NCBI RefSeq assembly: GCF_039555335.1 | Contig: NC_092629.1 | Coordinates: 3,367,912-3,431,911, forward strand | Origin: Amphiura filiformis | Lineage: Eukaryota > Echinodermata > Ophiuroidea > Amphilepidida > Amphiuridae | Direction of reading: 5' to 3' | DNA length: 64,000 bases | In this document: piece after piece, positions 1 through 11,729 of the stretch | Layout of the letters: each line of letters starts with the position of its first letter | Numbering within the stretch: the first letter of the stretch is position 1 | The notes under the pieces: model-generated | Seen by the model: only the letters and a program-made list of their open reading frames with translations | What the model was told of the DNA's origin: nothing | The model's database searches: none | Translations under genes and position numbers: made by a program

Positions 1-1260
1 TCTATGAGCACTTCAAAAAAAGAGAAATTTCTTGACCCCCTACAGAATTTTAGGCCCCCTAAAGTGGTTCAGCCACAAATGGCGCTTAAAATCGGCAAAT
101 TTTGACACCTAATAACTTTAGGTGTACACCAGATATGAATTTCTAGTCTTTTGCATCTGAAAGAATGTAGTCTAATGTTACTAGGAACATAAGATTTGTT
201 TTGTATTTTTGTGTTTTGATACTAAGTTGATGGTCCCAAAAATCCCAATTTTTGACTAATAATGTACAGGTTATGGGTACAAAATGTCAATTTCAACATA
301 CCCTTTTTTCTATTTTTGATCACTTTATAGCAAATTGTCTTATTTATCCTGTTATTACATAGTTAACAACGTCCGATTTTGGTGATTTTGGTGTCTAATT
401 ATGTTTTCTTGCATGAGATATACAACTACGCAACTTAAAGAACTGTACAAGGAACCAATGACTTCCTTATTACAATATGGATGCTTTTGGCAGCCATGTT
501 GCATGCAAAAGAGGGTCATCGGTTCCTTGTATAGTTTATTTATTTGCTTAGTTGTATTTCTCATGCAAGAAAACATATATAATTAGACACCAAAATTACC
601 AAAATCAGACGTTGTTAACTATGGTCAGAATTCAAAAAGGTCGTTGACCTATGAAAATTTTTCGTCATAGCACCCTCCTGAAAGGTCTGACACATAACAA
701 ACTATACATTTTTGGAATCCTCATGACCACGAGTAATTTGATATATTACTTGACATAATTGGGAGCATTCTGAACATTTGACCCCCATAACCTGTACTTT
801 GCATGTGCATCGTTGCCAGGAAGTGCATTTTGACCCCTTAAAAATCCATACAGAGGATTAGAAAGTAGTTTTTCTTATTACTTGACTCAAAAGCAACTTG
901 AAATATCAGGATAAATAATACAAATGGCTATAAAGTGATCAAAAATATAAAAAATATCATACTAAAATTGGCATTTTGTACCGTATCCTGTATGCATGGT
1001 ATGTTAGGCAAAAATGACTATTTTTGAAAGCGTCAACTTAATACTAAAACACAAAAATAAAAACAAATCTTATGTTCCTAGTAACATTAAACTACATTCT
1101 TTCAGATGCAAAAGACTAGAAATTCATATCTGGTGTACACCTAAAGTTATTAGGGGTCAAAATTTGCCGATTTTAAGCGCCATTTGTGGCTGAACCACTT
1201 TAGGGGTGGCCTAAAATTCTGTAGGGTCTAGAAATTTCTCTTTTTTGAATTGCTCATAGA
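1..1260. mobile_element. Large foldback element with long inverted arms
   Basis: Bases 1 to about 350 are matched in inverted orientation by about 905-1260; the outermost ten bases TCTATGAGCA and TGCTCATAGA are exact complements, and similarity continues through the arms with scattered mismatches. The element may begin before the window, so its true left end and any target duplication are not visible. No transposase is encoded. It looks like a non-autonomous foldback or MITE-type DNA element. Confidence 0.8.
358..623. mobile_element. Small hairpin MITE nested in the foldback
   Basis: CATAGTTAACAACGTC at the left is mirrored by GACGTTGTTAACTATG at the right, and the inverted match continues inwards for about 100 bases per arm, including TTTCTTGCATGAGA against TCTCATGCAAGAAA. 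The two short open frames here are the two strands of this hairpin and are not genes. Confidence 0.75.
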
Positions 1261-2282
1261 CATTGGCATATGGTTAATCCATTCTGAACATAATTAGGAC
1301 CTATAAGTGCACTGTGACATTATCATGGGTCCTTCAAAATCAAGATAATTTGATTGAACAGTACGAAGTGCTGATTTTGACCCCCTCTGAAATCCCAACG
1401 AAATTCCGAAATCTATCTTTTTTGGCATTAGGTATTTCAGACACAGCCAGTGAGTGACCACATTTAAAAAGAGGATCACAACTGATTCAATTAAGAAGAA
1501 AGTGCCCCTCAAAGAGAGCACTTTGTCATTTGGACCCCTTAAATTCCCAATTTTGGTCGAGGTCGCCAAACTTTGATTGCCCGCCATTCGCAAACGAAAT
1601 GAAATTTGAATTTTTTTCTTGTGACCTCACCTAGGGATCCATGAAAGGTACCCCTGAGCCAAAGGAGAGCAAAATCCAAGAGGGTGGGTGTACACTCAAT
1701 CTGTTTTGATATGGACTGACCCTTTCACCTTTATACTCACAATCCATTAATAGACCATTCTGTCACATTCAGCTTATTTTAGAAATGGGAATTTCCAACT
1801 AGCATTAGGTCATAACACATCAAAAGAACCGACGTCAGTCACGTTCGACGAAGTGGTTCGCATTGCCGAAAAACTTCATCTTAATTAAAGATTTCATTAT
1901 AGAACAAAACCAAAACTTACGGTTATGCACTTAGATGAGCAATCTGGAAATTCCCAATATTAATTTATAAACATTAACCTTTCTCATTATACAATACTTC
2001 CTTGGGTTTTCCCAACATGATGTCATATCCACTTTACAATATCGGGGATTCCCCTAACAATCCAAAATTAGATATGAATCAATTTGTTTTGATCAACTTG
2101 ATGAATGAGAGGGAATTCCCTAAAGTGTCATCACTCATAAAATATATCTTAATTTTGTAAACAAAGATAAATAATCAAATTAACTTACTCAGGGCACATC
2201 ACAATATCCACGAAAAAAGCTTATTCCCAAAATGTCAGTTCATTCCGATTTTGCGTTTGGGAGTTATGTAATATTAACTTAA
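1261..2282. other. Unique AT-rich sequence, nothing recognised
   Basis: No exon, RNA gene or clear repeat is visible. Short open frames have no recognisable domain. The stretch lies upstream of the first exon I can support and could hold undetected 5' exons or regulatory sequence of the mosaic gene, but nothing in it shows this. Confidence 0.4.
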
Positions 2283-2349
2283 GGCCGTATAAAATTAATA
2301 CTTTGGTTCTCGTCCAGAGGATTTTCATGAATTGATGAGGGAGGGAGGT

Positions 2350-2383
<34 letters not shown>

Positions 2384-2688
2384 CAGTGTAAAATCAGCAT
2401 TGTCTGTAGTTTTCGGTCTTTTCCAACAGTGCTCGAGGAAACGATGAGGCACTTTTTTTTTTTTTTTTTTCAAATGTGAGATTCTGAGGGATAAACCCCC
2501 TAGAGTACCACAAAAAGACTTGGAAGTGGTCCTTGTTCTCTAATAAACTTATTTATATGTATGAAAATTCATAAATCATTCCAAAGTCTAAAATAATTGA
2601 AAAATCTAAAAAATCAAAAAAAATCTGACAAATCACAGAAATTGAGGAGGAAAGGGGACGAGGACCAAAACATTAATTTTATACGGCC
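2283..2688. mobile_element. MITE-like element with TIR GGCCGTATAAAATTAAT
   Basis: The left end GGCCGTATAAAATTAAT, followed by a GGTTCTCGTCC block, is matched in inverted orientation by GGACGAGGACC and ATTAATTTTATACGGCC at the right end. Internal sequence includes poly-T runs near 2350-2383 and 2453-2470. There is no coding capacity. Confidence 0.7.
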
Positions 2689-2691
2689 TAA

Positions 2692-3332
2692 AGGTTAACC
2701 GAGCTAACTCTTCTTCCATTAAGTTTTAGAAGGGAATATGTTGATCTCAATATATTTTTCAAGTGCAATCTGGGATTATATGACACCAATCTAGATGATT
2801 ATGTAGTTTTTAATGGTATTAACAAAGACCGTCCCACCACCAGATTTTTCTCTGATCCTTTGTTGCTGGTAAATCAGCTTTCTAAAACTGAGTGCCACAG
2901 GATGGGCTTTTTTCAGCGTATGGTGCCCATTTGGAACCAGCTCCCTAGTATTATCAGATCTACAAATTCTGTTGCTTCATTTAAGCAACAAGTTTTGGAG
3001 TTCTACCAGTCCAAATTTGCTCGCACCTTTGATGCAACTTCTGTTTGCACTTGGACCTCTTTTTGTAATTGTCCAAATTGCAGGCAAATATAACTTAACC
3101 TGTATTTTCCCCCTCTAATTTATATTTCCCTTCTTTTTTGGTTTTGGTGGGGCGGTCTTAGAGGTGCCTGGCATCTGTTCGCTCCAGCCATCCACTGGAC
3201 TTTTTAAATCAAATATTGTTTCTTTCATAATAATTGTGTCATTTTTGATGTAACTTATGTGCAATATTATATATTTTTCGTAATTCTGTGCCAGTGATAA
3301 AGTGTAATAAATAAAATAAATAAAATAAATAA
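2692..3332 (+). mobile_element. 5'-truncated LINE tail (reverse transcriptase C-terminus plus 3'UTR)
   Basis: A frame open from 2692 to 3093 encodes the C-terminal part of a non-LTR retrotransposon ORF2, seen in LPLSFRREYVDLNIFFKCNL and the later RMVPIWNQLPSIIRS, the typical region after the RT domain. It ends at TAA (3091-3093). A 3'UTR follows, closing in a tandem AATAAA tail at about 3308-3332. The RT catalytic domain is absent, so this is a dead 5'-truncated copy abutting the upstream MITE. The clade is probably Jockey/CR1-like, but that is inference. Confidence 0.75.
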
Positions 3333-3379
3333 TGTGTACTGCTCCGTAGTACACTGCACCGTGTTGTAATTTCGTTCTG

Positions 3380-3960
3380 TTAAGGGGGTACTACACCCCT
3401 CGATAAATTTGTGTCTATTTTTGCATTTTTCTCGAAAATAATAACACACTGGTAACAAAAAGTTATGTATATTATAGGGGAATCCAATTACTATACTGGA
3501 ATTTCAGTGACCAAAGACAAGCGGTTCATTATTTATGATAAGAAATAAGGTACCGCTAGGATGTACCTCGTTTCCTATCATATACTGCGCCAAGAAAGTA
3601 TCCTTACACTTGGAAAAATAATCACAATTTTAAAACTGAACAATATTGGGGTAACTTTGTTTTTGTAATAGATGCACTATCTAATCCGTGCCGGATTAGA
3701 TAGTGCGTCTATTAAAAAACAAATTTACCCCAATATGGTTCAGTTTTGAAATTGTGATTATTTTTCCAAGTGTAAGGGTACTTTCTTGGCGCAGTATATT
3801 ATACTGAACCGCTTGTCTTGAGTCACTGAAATTTCAGTGTAGTAATTGGATTCCTTGCCCCAACAATATACATAACTTTTGTTACCAGTGTGTTATTATT
3901 TTTTGGGAAAAATAAAAAAGATAGTCATACATTTACCACAGGGGTGTAGTACCCCCTTAA
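3380..3960. mobile_element. TTAA-flanked foldback MITE, nearly one hairpin
   Basis: TTAAGGGGGTACTACACCCC at the left is complemented by GGGGTGTAGTACCCCCTTAA at the right. The two arms of about 290 bp meet at a centre near 3690 (CTAATCCG / CGGATTAG), so practically the whole element is one hairpin. TTAA at both ends is the target signature of piggyBac-type elements. It encodes nothing. Confidence 0.85.
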
Positions 3961-3966
3961 GGCAGA

Positions 3967-4336
3967 TTAGACACACCAAATTGCATTCTGAATACGAGGA
4001 ATGTTCTTCTAATATCACATAATTTTGGAATTCACAAATTTTATGGCAAATTAGGAAAAAATGATATTTTTGACATTTAAAGGTACTCGAAGTAAACTTT
4101 ATAAATCTAATGATATGTACTTATGTGTATGTAGCGGCTGGGAGGAAAAGCCGACCATCATATGAAAATTTTGACCTTTCGTATTGAAGATATCCCAAAG
4201 GTCTCCCAATATGTCTTTTATGAAACTGATGTATAAATTTGTATTATATCTGGAATTAAAAAAAAACCAATCTAAATCATTTGATGCCAGAAGGACATTC
4301 CCCGTATTCAGAATGCAATTTGGTGTGTCTGATGTG
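3967..4336. mobile_element. Second foldback element adjoining the TTAA MITE
   Basis: AGACACACCAAATTGCATTC with the following bases to about 4010 is mirrored at 4289-4334 by GAATGCAATTTGGTGTGTCT. The arms are about 45 bp and the interior is AT-rich without coding sequence. Confidence 0.65.
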
Positions 4337-5380
4337 CTCTCAGGTCCCACAAAAATACTGTGCAAAGGTTGGTGACCGTACCCTTAAACCGTAGAAATAA
4401 AATCCCTTATTTGTCTGTATTCGGCAATGATGGGCAATGTTTTAAGAGTGTATAATCATTGCAGATATTTTCAAACCAATTTTCGAAGCAACGTTTGTTT
4501 TGGGATCCATATTATTTCAACTGTACAAGCAAATATACATTTTATGAGTTTATTTGATCACGGAAAACTGTATCCATGTGTTTATCAATATTTTGTTAAC
4601 ATGTGTGCTAAATGCATCGTTTATTTCTTGAACAGGTTATAGGTCACCCGTTTATAAAGTGATATTTTGATAGTTAAGTGTCAGTTTTACTTTTATAGCC
4701 TATTGTCTACGTGCCAGTTTAATGGGGCGAATTACACCACTGTTATTATTATTATTATATAATTTACATGATTTAAGAGCCAACTTGTTTTTGCCAAGTT
4801 GACTAAATGAGGCGATTTATGTTGATTTCTCGAATGATCAGCTGATGGTGTCTATCGGATGACTCAACAGTAGAAGTAAACTTCAGGCACTTCTATACAT
4901 ATACTTTTCATAGGCATACTGGCAAATTTCGCAATCACTGTACGCAGGAGGGACCAGCCCGTGGGCTCCCATCTTTTGGTGTAGATATTTGATAGCCTGT
5001 AAAATCTTTTGGGCCTTTTTTGAAAAATTTCACTCAATAAAGTGGACCTTATGTGGTATTTTTGGCCCTTTTGAGAAATTTTAACGCCAGAGTGGATCTT
5101 TTAGTGGACGTGGGCAACCCCGGGGGATAAGCACTCACTAAAAATGGGTGACGAGGATGTGCGGCACATTATAGACACCCATTTTTCAACCCTCTCACCC
5201 AATGACCCCCTTTTCATGCTTTTTGTTTTCCAGTCACCAAAAGACCACCAAAAAGAGTTCTTTTACTGTGACAGTAATAAAAAGGGGGTCATTGGTTGAG
5301 AGCGAATCAATGTGGCCACACATCCCGTCATCATTTTTTTGTAACAGGTGTCATCCCAGTGGGCACTAGGTTAGGATTTC
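4337..5380. other. Intergenic or intronic sequence with an imperfect hairpin and (TTA)n
   Basis: A short (TTA)n run lies near 4740-4757. At 5148-5335 there is an imperfect inverted repeat (CTCTCACCCAATGACCCCC against GGGGGTCATTGGTTGAGAG). No gene is recognisable. Confidence 0.45.
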
Positions 5381-5605
5381 GACGTTGAATCAACGTTGAT
5401 ACAACGTCGACGTTTCAATCTAACCTGATTTCAACCCGATTTCAACCTAGAGGTTAGTTGAAATCGGGTTAAAATTTCGACCCAATTTCAACAAACCTCT
5501 AGGTTGAAATCGGGTTGAAAACAGGTTGAAGTCCATCAGGTTGAAGTACATTTGCAAATACAACGTGATTTCAACCTGATTTCGACGTCGAAATTGATTT
5601 GGGTA
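5380..5605. repeat. TTCAACCTGATTTCAAC palindromic repeat block
   Basis: Dense direct and inverted copies of GATTTCAACC / GGTTGAAATC occur here, flanked by CAACGTTGATACAACGTCGACG on one side and TTTCGACGTCGAAATT on the other. The ends are in inverted orientation, consistent with a MITE-type repeat ending about 150 bp before the WAP exon. Confidence 0.6.
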
Positions 5606-5757
5606 ATCCAGCGACCGGGGTTCAATCCGCGCTGAGTCCTGATTTTTTCTTTCTCAATATATTAATATTTTGTATCGGTTGTTGTATAAATTGTTGTTGG
5701 TGATATGTTGTTATTATTGATTATATTAATTGTTGTTTTAATAATTCCCTTCATCAG

Positions 5758-5901
5758 AACCAAAATCGGGATCGTGTCCAATACTTGCAGCAGGTGTCAT
5801 CGGGACATGTGATGAAAGATGCTCAAGTGATGGGGATTGCACAGGGGACGATAAATGCTGTTCCAATGGATGTGGTCATGTATGTACCACTCCCATACCA
5901 G
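5758..5901 (+). CDS. Exon encoding a WAP four-disulfide core domain
   Basis: The exon is bounded by TTCATCAG and G|GTATAC and is 144 nt, phase 1 at both ends. It encodes one whey acidic protein (WAP) domain with all eight cysteines in the family spacing: a first Cys in GSCPILAAG, then TCDERCSSDGDCTGDDKCC, then SNGCGHVC. WAP domains are small secreted, disulfide-locked modules found in protease inhibitors and antimicrobial proteins; the inhibitory or other role here is unknown. It is the most 5' exon I can support; a signal-peptide exon should lie upstream but was not found. Order, strand and phase join it to the linker and lectin exons downstream. Confidence 0.85.
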
Positions 5902-7458
5902 GTATACATTTCAATTTGTTACACTTTTTGCATCTGTTAAAGCACGCTATAGACGAATCCAATTTCACGCATTCCTACACCTCAATGGCAGCCATAGCTA
6001 TGCGGCCTTGAGGGTATTTTAAACTGCATTCTATCACCCGTGTTACACGTAGACAAAAGAATGATGACAGTTTACAACACAAAAGAATCTAACATCGAAT
6101 TTTAAGCGGCTTTAATCCACTCAATAGAGGTTATCCGTGTTCTATAAGCATAGATATATTCTCCTGTTTTGTCATATACGGTTGTAAATTCAATCCAATG
6201 AACATATGACTTTGCTAAAGAGCGCTTACAAATTGATATGCAACGGCGAAATGTGATCTTATTGTGCCCGAGTTTGCTATTCTATACAGACCTTTGAAAG
6301 ACTCAACCTTCGACAATACAACGACAATAGATTTAGCCTGTTTATCTTGCAAGATTACTCATAGCTGACTATAATTACATCGCTGAACTCTTAGCGACTT
6401 GTTTTTAGCCAATGATTGGTTTTTAACCAATCGCTCGCCGAGCGCGGAGTACTTAGTATAAGCTCATAGAAGCTGCTCTCAGCAGCCGGCGGACAGTTTA
6501 TAAAGACACGTGCTTTGATGCCTATACAAAATAATTCTTTACCTGCCGTGGACGATGTGCAGAGTATGTTACTTTGCTAAAAGTCAGAATTTTGAAAATA
6601 TTGAAGTGTCCTTCTCAGCAAATGTTACTGGCTTTAAGTTACAAGGAACTGTTGGGCTCCGATGATATCTTTTAATGGATAACTTCAGCATCGTATATTG
6701 TAGACAAAGGTATTGTAACACATCTTTCATAACATGGAGTAAAATTAATTTCACCCTTTTATGTCTAAAATTTCCTCTCCCGATTTCTGCGTCATCTACC
6801 GTCACGAAAATTTAGAAGCGCCTGGAGAAAAAGACTAATTTTGTAAGGTCATATATTTGACCCACAGAGCACAAGTCAATCTGCAATCAATTCATTTAAA
6901 CATTTTGGCCTCATGTTGGTGCAATAAATTCAATAAAACTATAATAATTTCTTCACTCATACAGATGGGTACCTTTATTAATCATCATCTCCGAACGCTT
7001 CTGATCACTAAAATGTTTGCATTATTTATTTTACTTTTTTCCAAATCACAACAGTTGTAAGTTTATTTCTATTCACCTCCTTTATTGACCATGTGTATGT
7101 TATAGTTTTACTGCTAGGGTCGTCAGTTTGTTCAGTCAGTATACCATCACGTCATATCCGTCACAATTTTGTGACGGATATGACGTTCGGAGATGATTTT
7201 ACTATGAGAAAATCATTTCCGTCACAGCAGTATCCAATTCAGTAGCATCGCAATAGCATAGTTCAACAACCTCAATTAAACACTCGTAGTGCAAAATTTG
7301 ACCTCAAGTTGCCGAGTATGAGTTTTATGTATCGGGGTTAAAGAACTGTGCCCTGATAGATGAACATTTGTGGATCTTAGTGTCTTGAGTTTTGTTGTTG
7401 TTTTGCTTTCAAATGTTCTTTGATAGAAATAAACTAATATACGTGTCTCAAATTTCAG
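5902..7458 (+). other. Intron between the WAP and linker exons
   Basis: The intron starts GTATAC and ends TTTCAG. It is AT-rich with no recognisable coding sequence. The notable internal feature is the 38-bp hairpin at 7149-7186, listed separately. Confidence 0.6.
7149..7186. repeat. Perfect 16-bp-stem hairpin
   Basis: ACGTCATATCCGTCAC is followed by a six-base spacer and then GTGACGGATATGACGT, an exact reverse complement. Both arms end in TGACGT-type sequence like a CRE half-site. It could be a cruciform or a MITE remnant; a regulatory role is speculation. Confidence 0.7.
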
Positions 7459-7509
7459 ACTCTGCTGCAACCATTGCCAGCACTACAACAGAAAGCATAT
7501 CAACCACAG
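7459..7509 (+). CDS. Short Thr/Ser-rich linker exon
   Basis: A 51-nt exon lies between AATTTCAG and the donor GTAAGG, phase 1 at both ends. Joined to the G left by the WAP exon it reads D-SAATIASTTTESISTT, a Ser/Thr-rich stretch typical of O-glycosylated spacers between extracellular domains. Its length is a multiple of three, so it could be skipped or included without shifting the frame. Support is the good splice sites, matching phase and mucin-like composition; there is no domain homology to confirm it. Confidence 0.6.
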
Positions 7510-8762
7510 GTAAGGCCATAATACTAAAACGAAACATGCGCATTTTATCTCCAAACTTTGTCTGTTTGTTTTTGTGTTTCTTTTTCTTTTTCTGTGTTTT
7601 TTGTTTTGTTTTTCCATGAAAAATGAACACCATTTCCTAATTTGAGTTTCTTAATTTTGATCTCAAAAATGCTCGATTTTATACAACGTATTGATTTCTG
7701 TATTCGACTGCATCACATCGAACCAACAAAAAGAAGGAAGCGGCATTCAAGTTTTAAAACGATCGACTCATTTTGGAATAGAAACTTATTATTTGACATG
7801 CGAACTATTCAAATGGGAATATAACAGATTTCTCTTCAAAATGACAAGAAACCCACCAAATTTAAGATTGCCTTGTCTAATAGAACTCAAGACAACGAGA
7901 GCAAATGAGACAACGTTCGTATATTGAATAGACTCTTGTCAAACATGACCCAACAAAATGGTTCACATCCGGGGGCACTCCCACTTTGGAGGGGACGCGT
8001 ATATTATGGCTGTTAAGAGCCTTTTTCAGCGTCGCTCACACAAAGACCCCATATTTTTACGAACATGCTCTGTCACCGAAGACCCGGCCCTATTTGTCCA
8101 TTTGATCTGTCACCCAAGTTCAATTTGAACAGCAACTTTCATTTAGGCCTATCACTGATTTTGTTACTTACGAAATTTAAAATCAGAACTAGAAATTACG
8201 ATGTTCGAGGTTTCTGTGGCGTTGTTTCGGCTCAAAGGTTCCATTTAAAAAAAGGTCATGTTCTCACCTAATGACCCCATTATTTTTTACATTTTGCTCT
8301 CATCGAATCGGCCAAAAATCATGTTCTCACCCAATTGCTCTCACTGTCGAATGCCCCTTACTGCGAAAGTACCAGCCCTTGATTACTAAATTACAAAGTT
8401 CCTAGGCCTATTTAAATTACAATGTTCCTAGGCCTATTTAAATCTGTTCTTTATAGAACTTTTCTGTTTTTGGGTCTAGGCCTATAGGATCTTCAAGGTC
8501 TAATTTTTGCTTACGCCGCCCGGTGATGTTTGTTTGCACCCTTTTTTTACAAGGACTAGAAATATAGCCTATTCCGTCAAAATGAGAGGCCTAAAACCCT
8601 GAAAACGAGGATTGCCATTACATTTTTATCAAACAAATAATGTTTCAAGTTTTGAAGGGCATGATCGAAGGCGATGCATAGGCCTATAAACTTTAAAAAA
8701 TGATAGTGATCCATGAGCATTGTGCCCCAACATTATATTAAACTGCTTCAGTAGCACTACCT
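7510..8762 (+). other. First part of the 10.9-kb intron, no gene seen
   Basis: AT-rich intronic sequence, including a pyrimidine-rich run near 7560-7615 and a short duplication around 8390-8440 (AAATTACAATGTTCCTAGGCC-like, given twice). Open frames here match nothing I recognise. Confidence 0.4.
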
Positions 8763-9440
8763 GTTAAGGTGGCTGTGTACTCTCAGACATGCATGTAGTA
8801 AAAGTGCAATAACTTTGTAATTATTCGCGCAAAACATATAAAAGTATACATTTTTATGAAGGCAAGACATCAATAAATCTTAATATAAATACAGATTTGG
8901 GGTAAAAACAACAATTTCGAAGAAAATCACACAAAAGTGAGTTTTTGGCAATATTTGTTAGGTACATCATAACAAAAAAACTCTCTTTCCAAAATATTTT
9001 ATTTTGTTTTAGCTCAATCTTGAGGCTCCATTCCAAAAACGGTTTTTTTATTTTTTTGATATTGGCCTTATTTTTTGAGATATTGACCATATAAGGCATC
9101 AAAATGAACTTTTTAAAATTCAAAAACGCCTATTTGCACAAAATGATGCCCAAAATCGGGAATAGACCAAAATATAAAAAATGAGAAAACCGTTTCTTGA
9201 GTCGATCATGCTTTTTACGATGATCATATTTGCTTACCTATAGATAAGATGCTGTATTTATTGAGTTATCGTGTACCTAAATCGTCATTTTACCGAGAAA
9301 ATGAACATTGAAATAATGGCCGTTGAAGTTTAAAGTGGTCACATTTTGCACTTTCATCGAATCTCACAGGAGAATGCGACAGTTTTCGTTTTTGTAACTT
9401 ATATTACGTGAACATCGGGTAAATCCACAGCCCCTTGAGA
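8763..9440. mobile_element. Probable TIR element (AAGG-GGCTGTG ends)
   Basis: TTAAGGTGGCTGTGTAC near 8764 resembles the reverse complement of GTAAATCCACAGCCCCTTGA near 9418-9437. The interior is AT-rich and non-coding. The terminal match is short and imperfect. Confidence 0.4.
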
Positions 9441-9587
9441 AGTTTGAGCGAAATCCATTCATAACTTGATATTTAAATCGGGGAAAGAACTTGAAACTAG
9501 AGCGATAACCGCACCATAGCTGAACCATGTGGCTTCAGCAGTATATTGTGGTAGGCCTATACCACTGTCACCCGGAGTCTGAGTCTG

Positions 9588-10547
9588 TAATGGACATAAT
9601 CTCGAAATGCTACGAAGGTATGAGGAAAAGTAAAGAATATAAAATACACTAGAGCAACTGTGCCCTTTGCAAGGGCACGAAGTAAGTTAGGCGGATGACT
9701 GTGACGATCTGATCAAGCAGCAATACTGTGCTGGATAGTAGTAAGACTGTTTTAATATACCTTGATCGTGGAAAACTTGACTTTTGACCTATGTATGACC
9801 CCCTTAATGACCTTAAATGAATTTTAAAATATTAAAAACATGTTAAGAATGTCACAATGATCATTGCATTTAAATTTCAGCTCAATTGAAGCATTTTGAA
9901 AACTTGACCTTTGACCCCTTTATTGCCCTTAATGACCTTAAATGAATTTCAAAATATTTTCAACATGTTTAGAATATCATAAGGATCATTGCGCTTAAAT
10001 TTCAGCTCAATCGGAGCATTTTGGAAAACTTGACCTTTGACCCCTTTTTGACCCCCCTAATGGCCTTAAATGAATCTGAAAATGTTTTTAAAATGTTTAG
10101 AATGTCATAAGGATCATTGCATATAAATTTCAGCTCAATTGGAGCATTTTGAAAAACTTGACCTTTGACCCCTTTATGACCCCTTAATGACCTTAAATGA
10201 ATTTTAAAATATTTTTAAATGTTAAGAATGTCATAAGGATCATTGCATTTACATTTCAGCTCAATTGGAGCATTTTGAAACACTTGACCTTTGACCCCTT
10301 TATGACCCCTTAATGACATTAAATAAATTGTAAAACATGGTTACAATGTCATAAGGATCATTGCATTTAAATTTGAGCTCAATTGGAGCATTTTCGGTTA
10401 AAATGACCTTTTTTGACCCCTGTGACCCCTGGATGACCTCTGACATTTGGAAATATTTTTATTATATTCTTTATATTTTTCTCTTTCATATGACACCACT
10501 TGTGGGGTCATACCTTCGTGGCATTTAGAGATATGTCCATTTTAGAC
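9588..10547. repeat. TIR-flanked block of ~125-bp tandem repeats
   Basis: About five to six diverged units of roughly 125 bp share CTTGACCTTTGACCCC, TTAATGACCTTAAATGAAT and CATAAGGATCATTGCA. The block is flanked by inverted sequences, TCTCGAAATGCTACGAAGGTATGA near 9600 against TCATACCTTCGTGGCATTTAGAGA near 10508, so the array appears to be the body of a non-autonomous element. An AGTA-rich microsatellite follows at about 10556-10610. Confidence 0.65.
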
Positions 10548-11729
10548 CAAATGGTTAGTCAGTTAGTAAGCTAGTAAGTAAGTAAGCTAGTCCTAAGTAA
10601 GTAAGCTAGTAACATTCACTATAAATATAGGCTGATACCATTTCATGGTTCAGCAAAAACCCACATTTTATCAGCTAAAACGGAGCCATTTGACCACTAT
10701 AGACTAGGAGCCCAGACAATTTATTCAGCTCAGAAGAGACAAAAGGTTTGATGGTCTGATTATGTTAGTATAGGCCCAAGATTCAATATTCCATATTGCT
10801 GCCGGGTCACAGCCTGTACGTTCAGCCTGGGGGTCACAAAATAGAAAAAAAAAAAAAAGCATTTATTCAGCTCATGAGAGACATGGACAAAACTTGTTGG
10901 ATATCACTCCCAGGAGGATACTTTTCATGCCTATAGCAATGACAGCAATTTTGGCCTGTACGGGGGCCCAGACAGTAGCCCCAAAGGGGCCCGCCCATAT
11001 GGTGTTATTCAGCTGAAGAGAGACAAGGATGAATCTTTTTGCATTGGAACTATTACACATTGGGGTGCACACAAATACCAATGACAGCAACTTTTTCCTG
11101 TACGGGGGCCCAGACAGTAGCCTCAAAGGGCCCAATGTCCCATAACTGATTTATTCAGCTGAAGAGAGACATGGATGAATCTTTTTGCATTGGAACTATT
11201 ACCCATTGGGGTTTACAAAAATACCAATGACAGCAACTTTTTCCTGTACGGGGGCCCAGACAGTAGCCTCAAAGGGCCCGATGCCCCATAACAGGTTATT
11301 CAGCTGAAGGAAGACATGCGTAAATCTTTTTGCATTGGAACTATTACACATTGGGGTGCACAAAAATACCAATGACAGCAACTTTTTCCTGTACGGGGGC
11401 CCAGACAGTAGCTTCAAAGGGTCGGATGCCCCATAACTGGTTATTCAGCTGAAGAGACACGTGGATGAATCTTTTTGAATTGGAACTATTACCCATTGTG
11501 GATTACAAAAATACTGCAACTTTTTCCTGTACGGGGGCCCAGGCAGTAGCCTCAATGGGCCCAATATCCCATAACTTGTTATTCAGCTGAAGAGACAGGT
11601 GGGTGGATCTTTTTGAATTGGAACTATTAGCCATTGGGGTTTGCAAAAATACAAATGCCTGTACGGGAGCCCAGACAGTAGCCTCAAAGGGCCCGATATC
11701 CCATAAATTTTAGCACCCTGTCTGATAAG

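Noticed and set aside
10872..11417. Repeated open frames reading RLLSGPPYRKKLLSLVF in both arms of the palindrome
   Set aside because: Translation of the 145-bp minisatellite; the same peptide appears on opposite strands in the two arms and has no domain.
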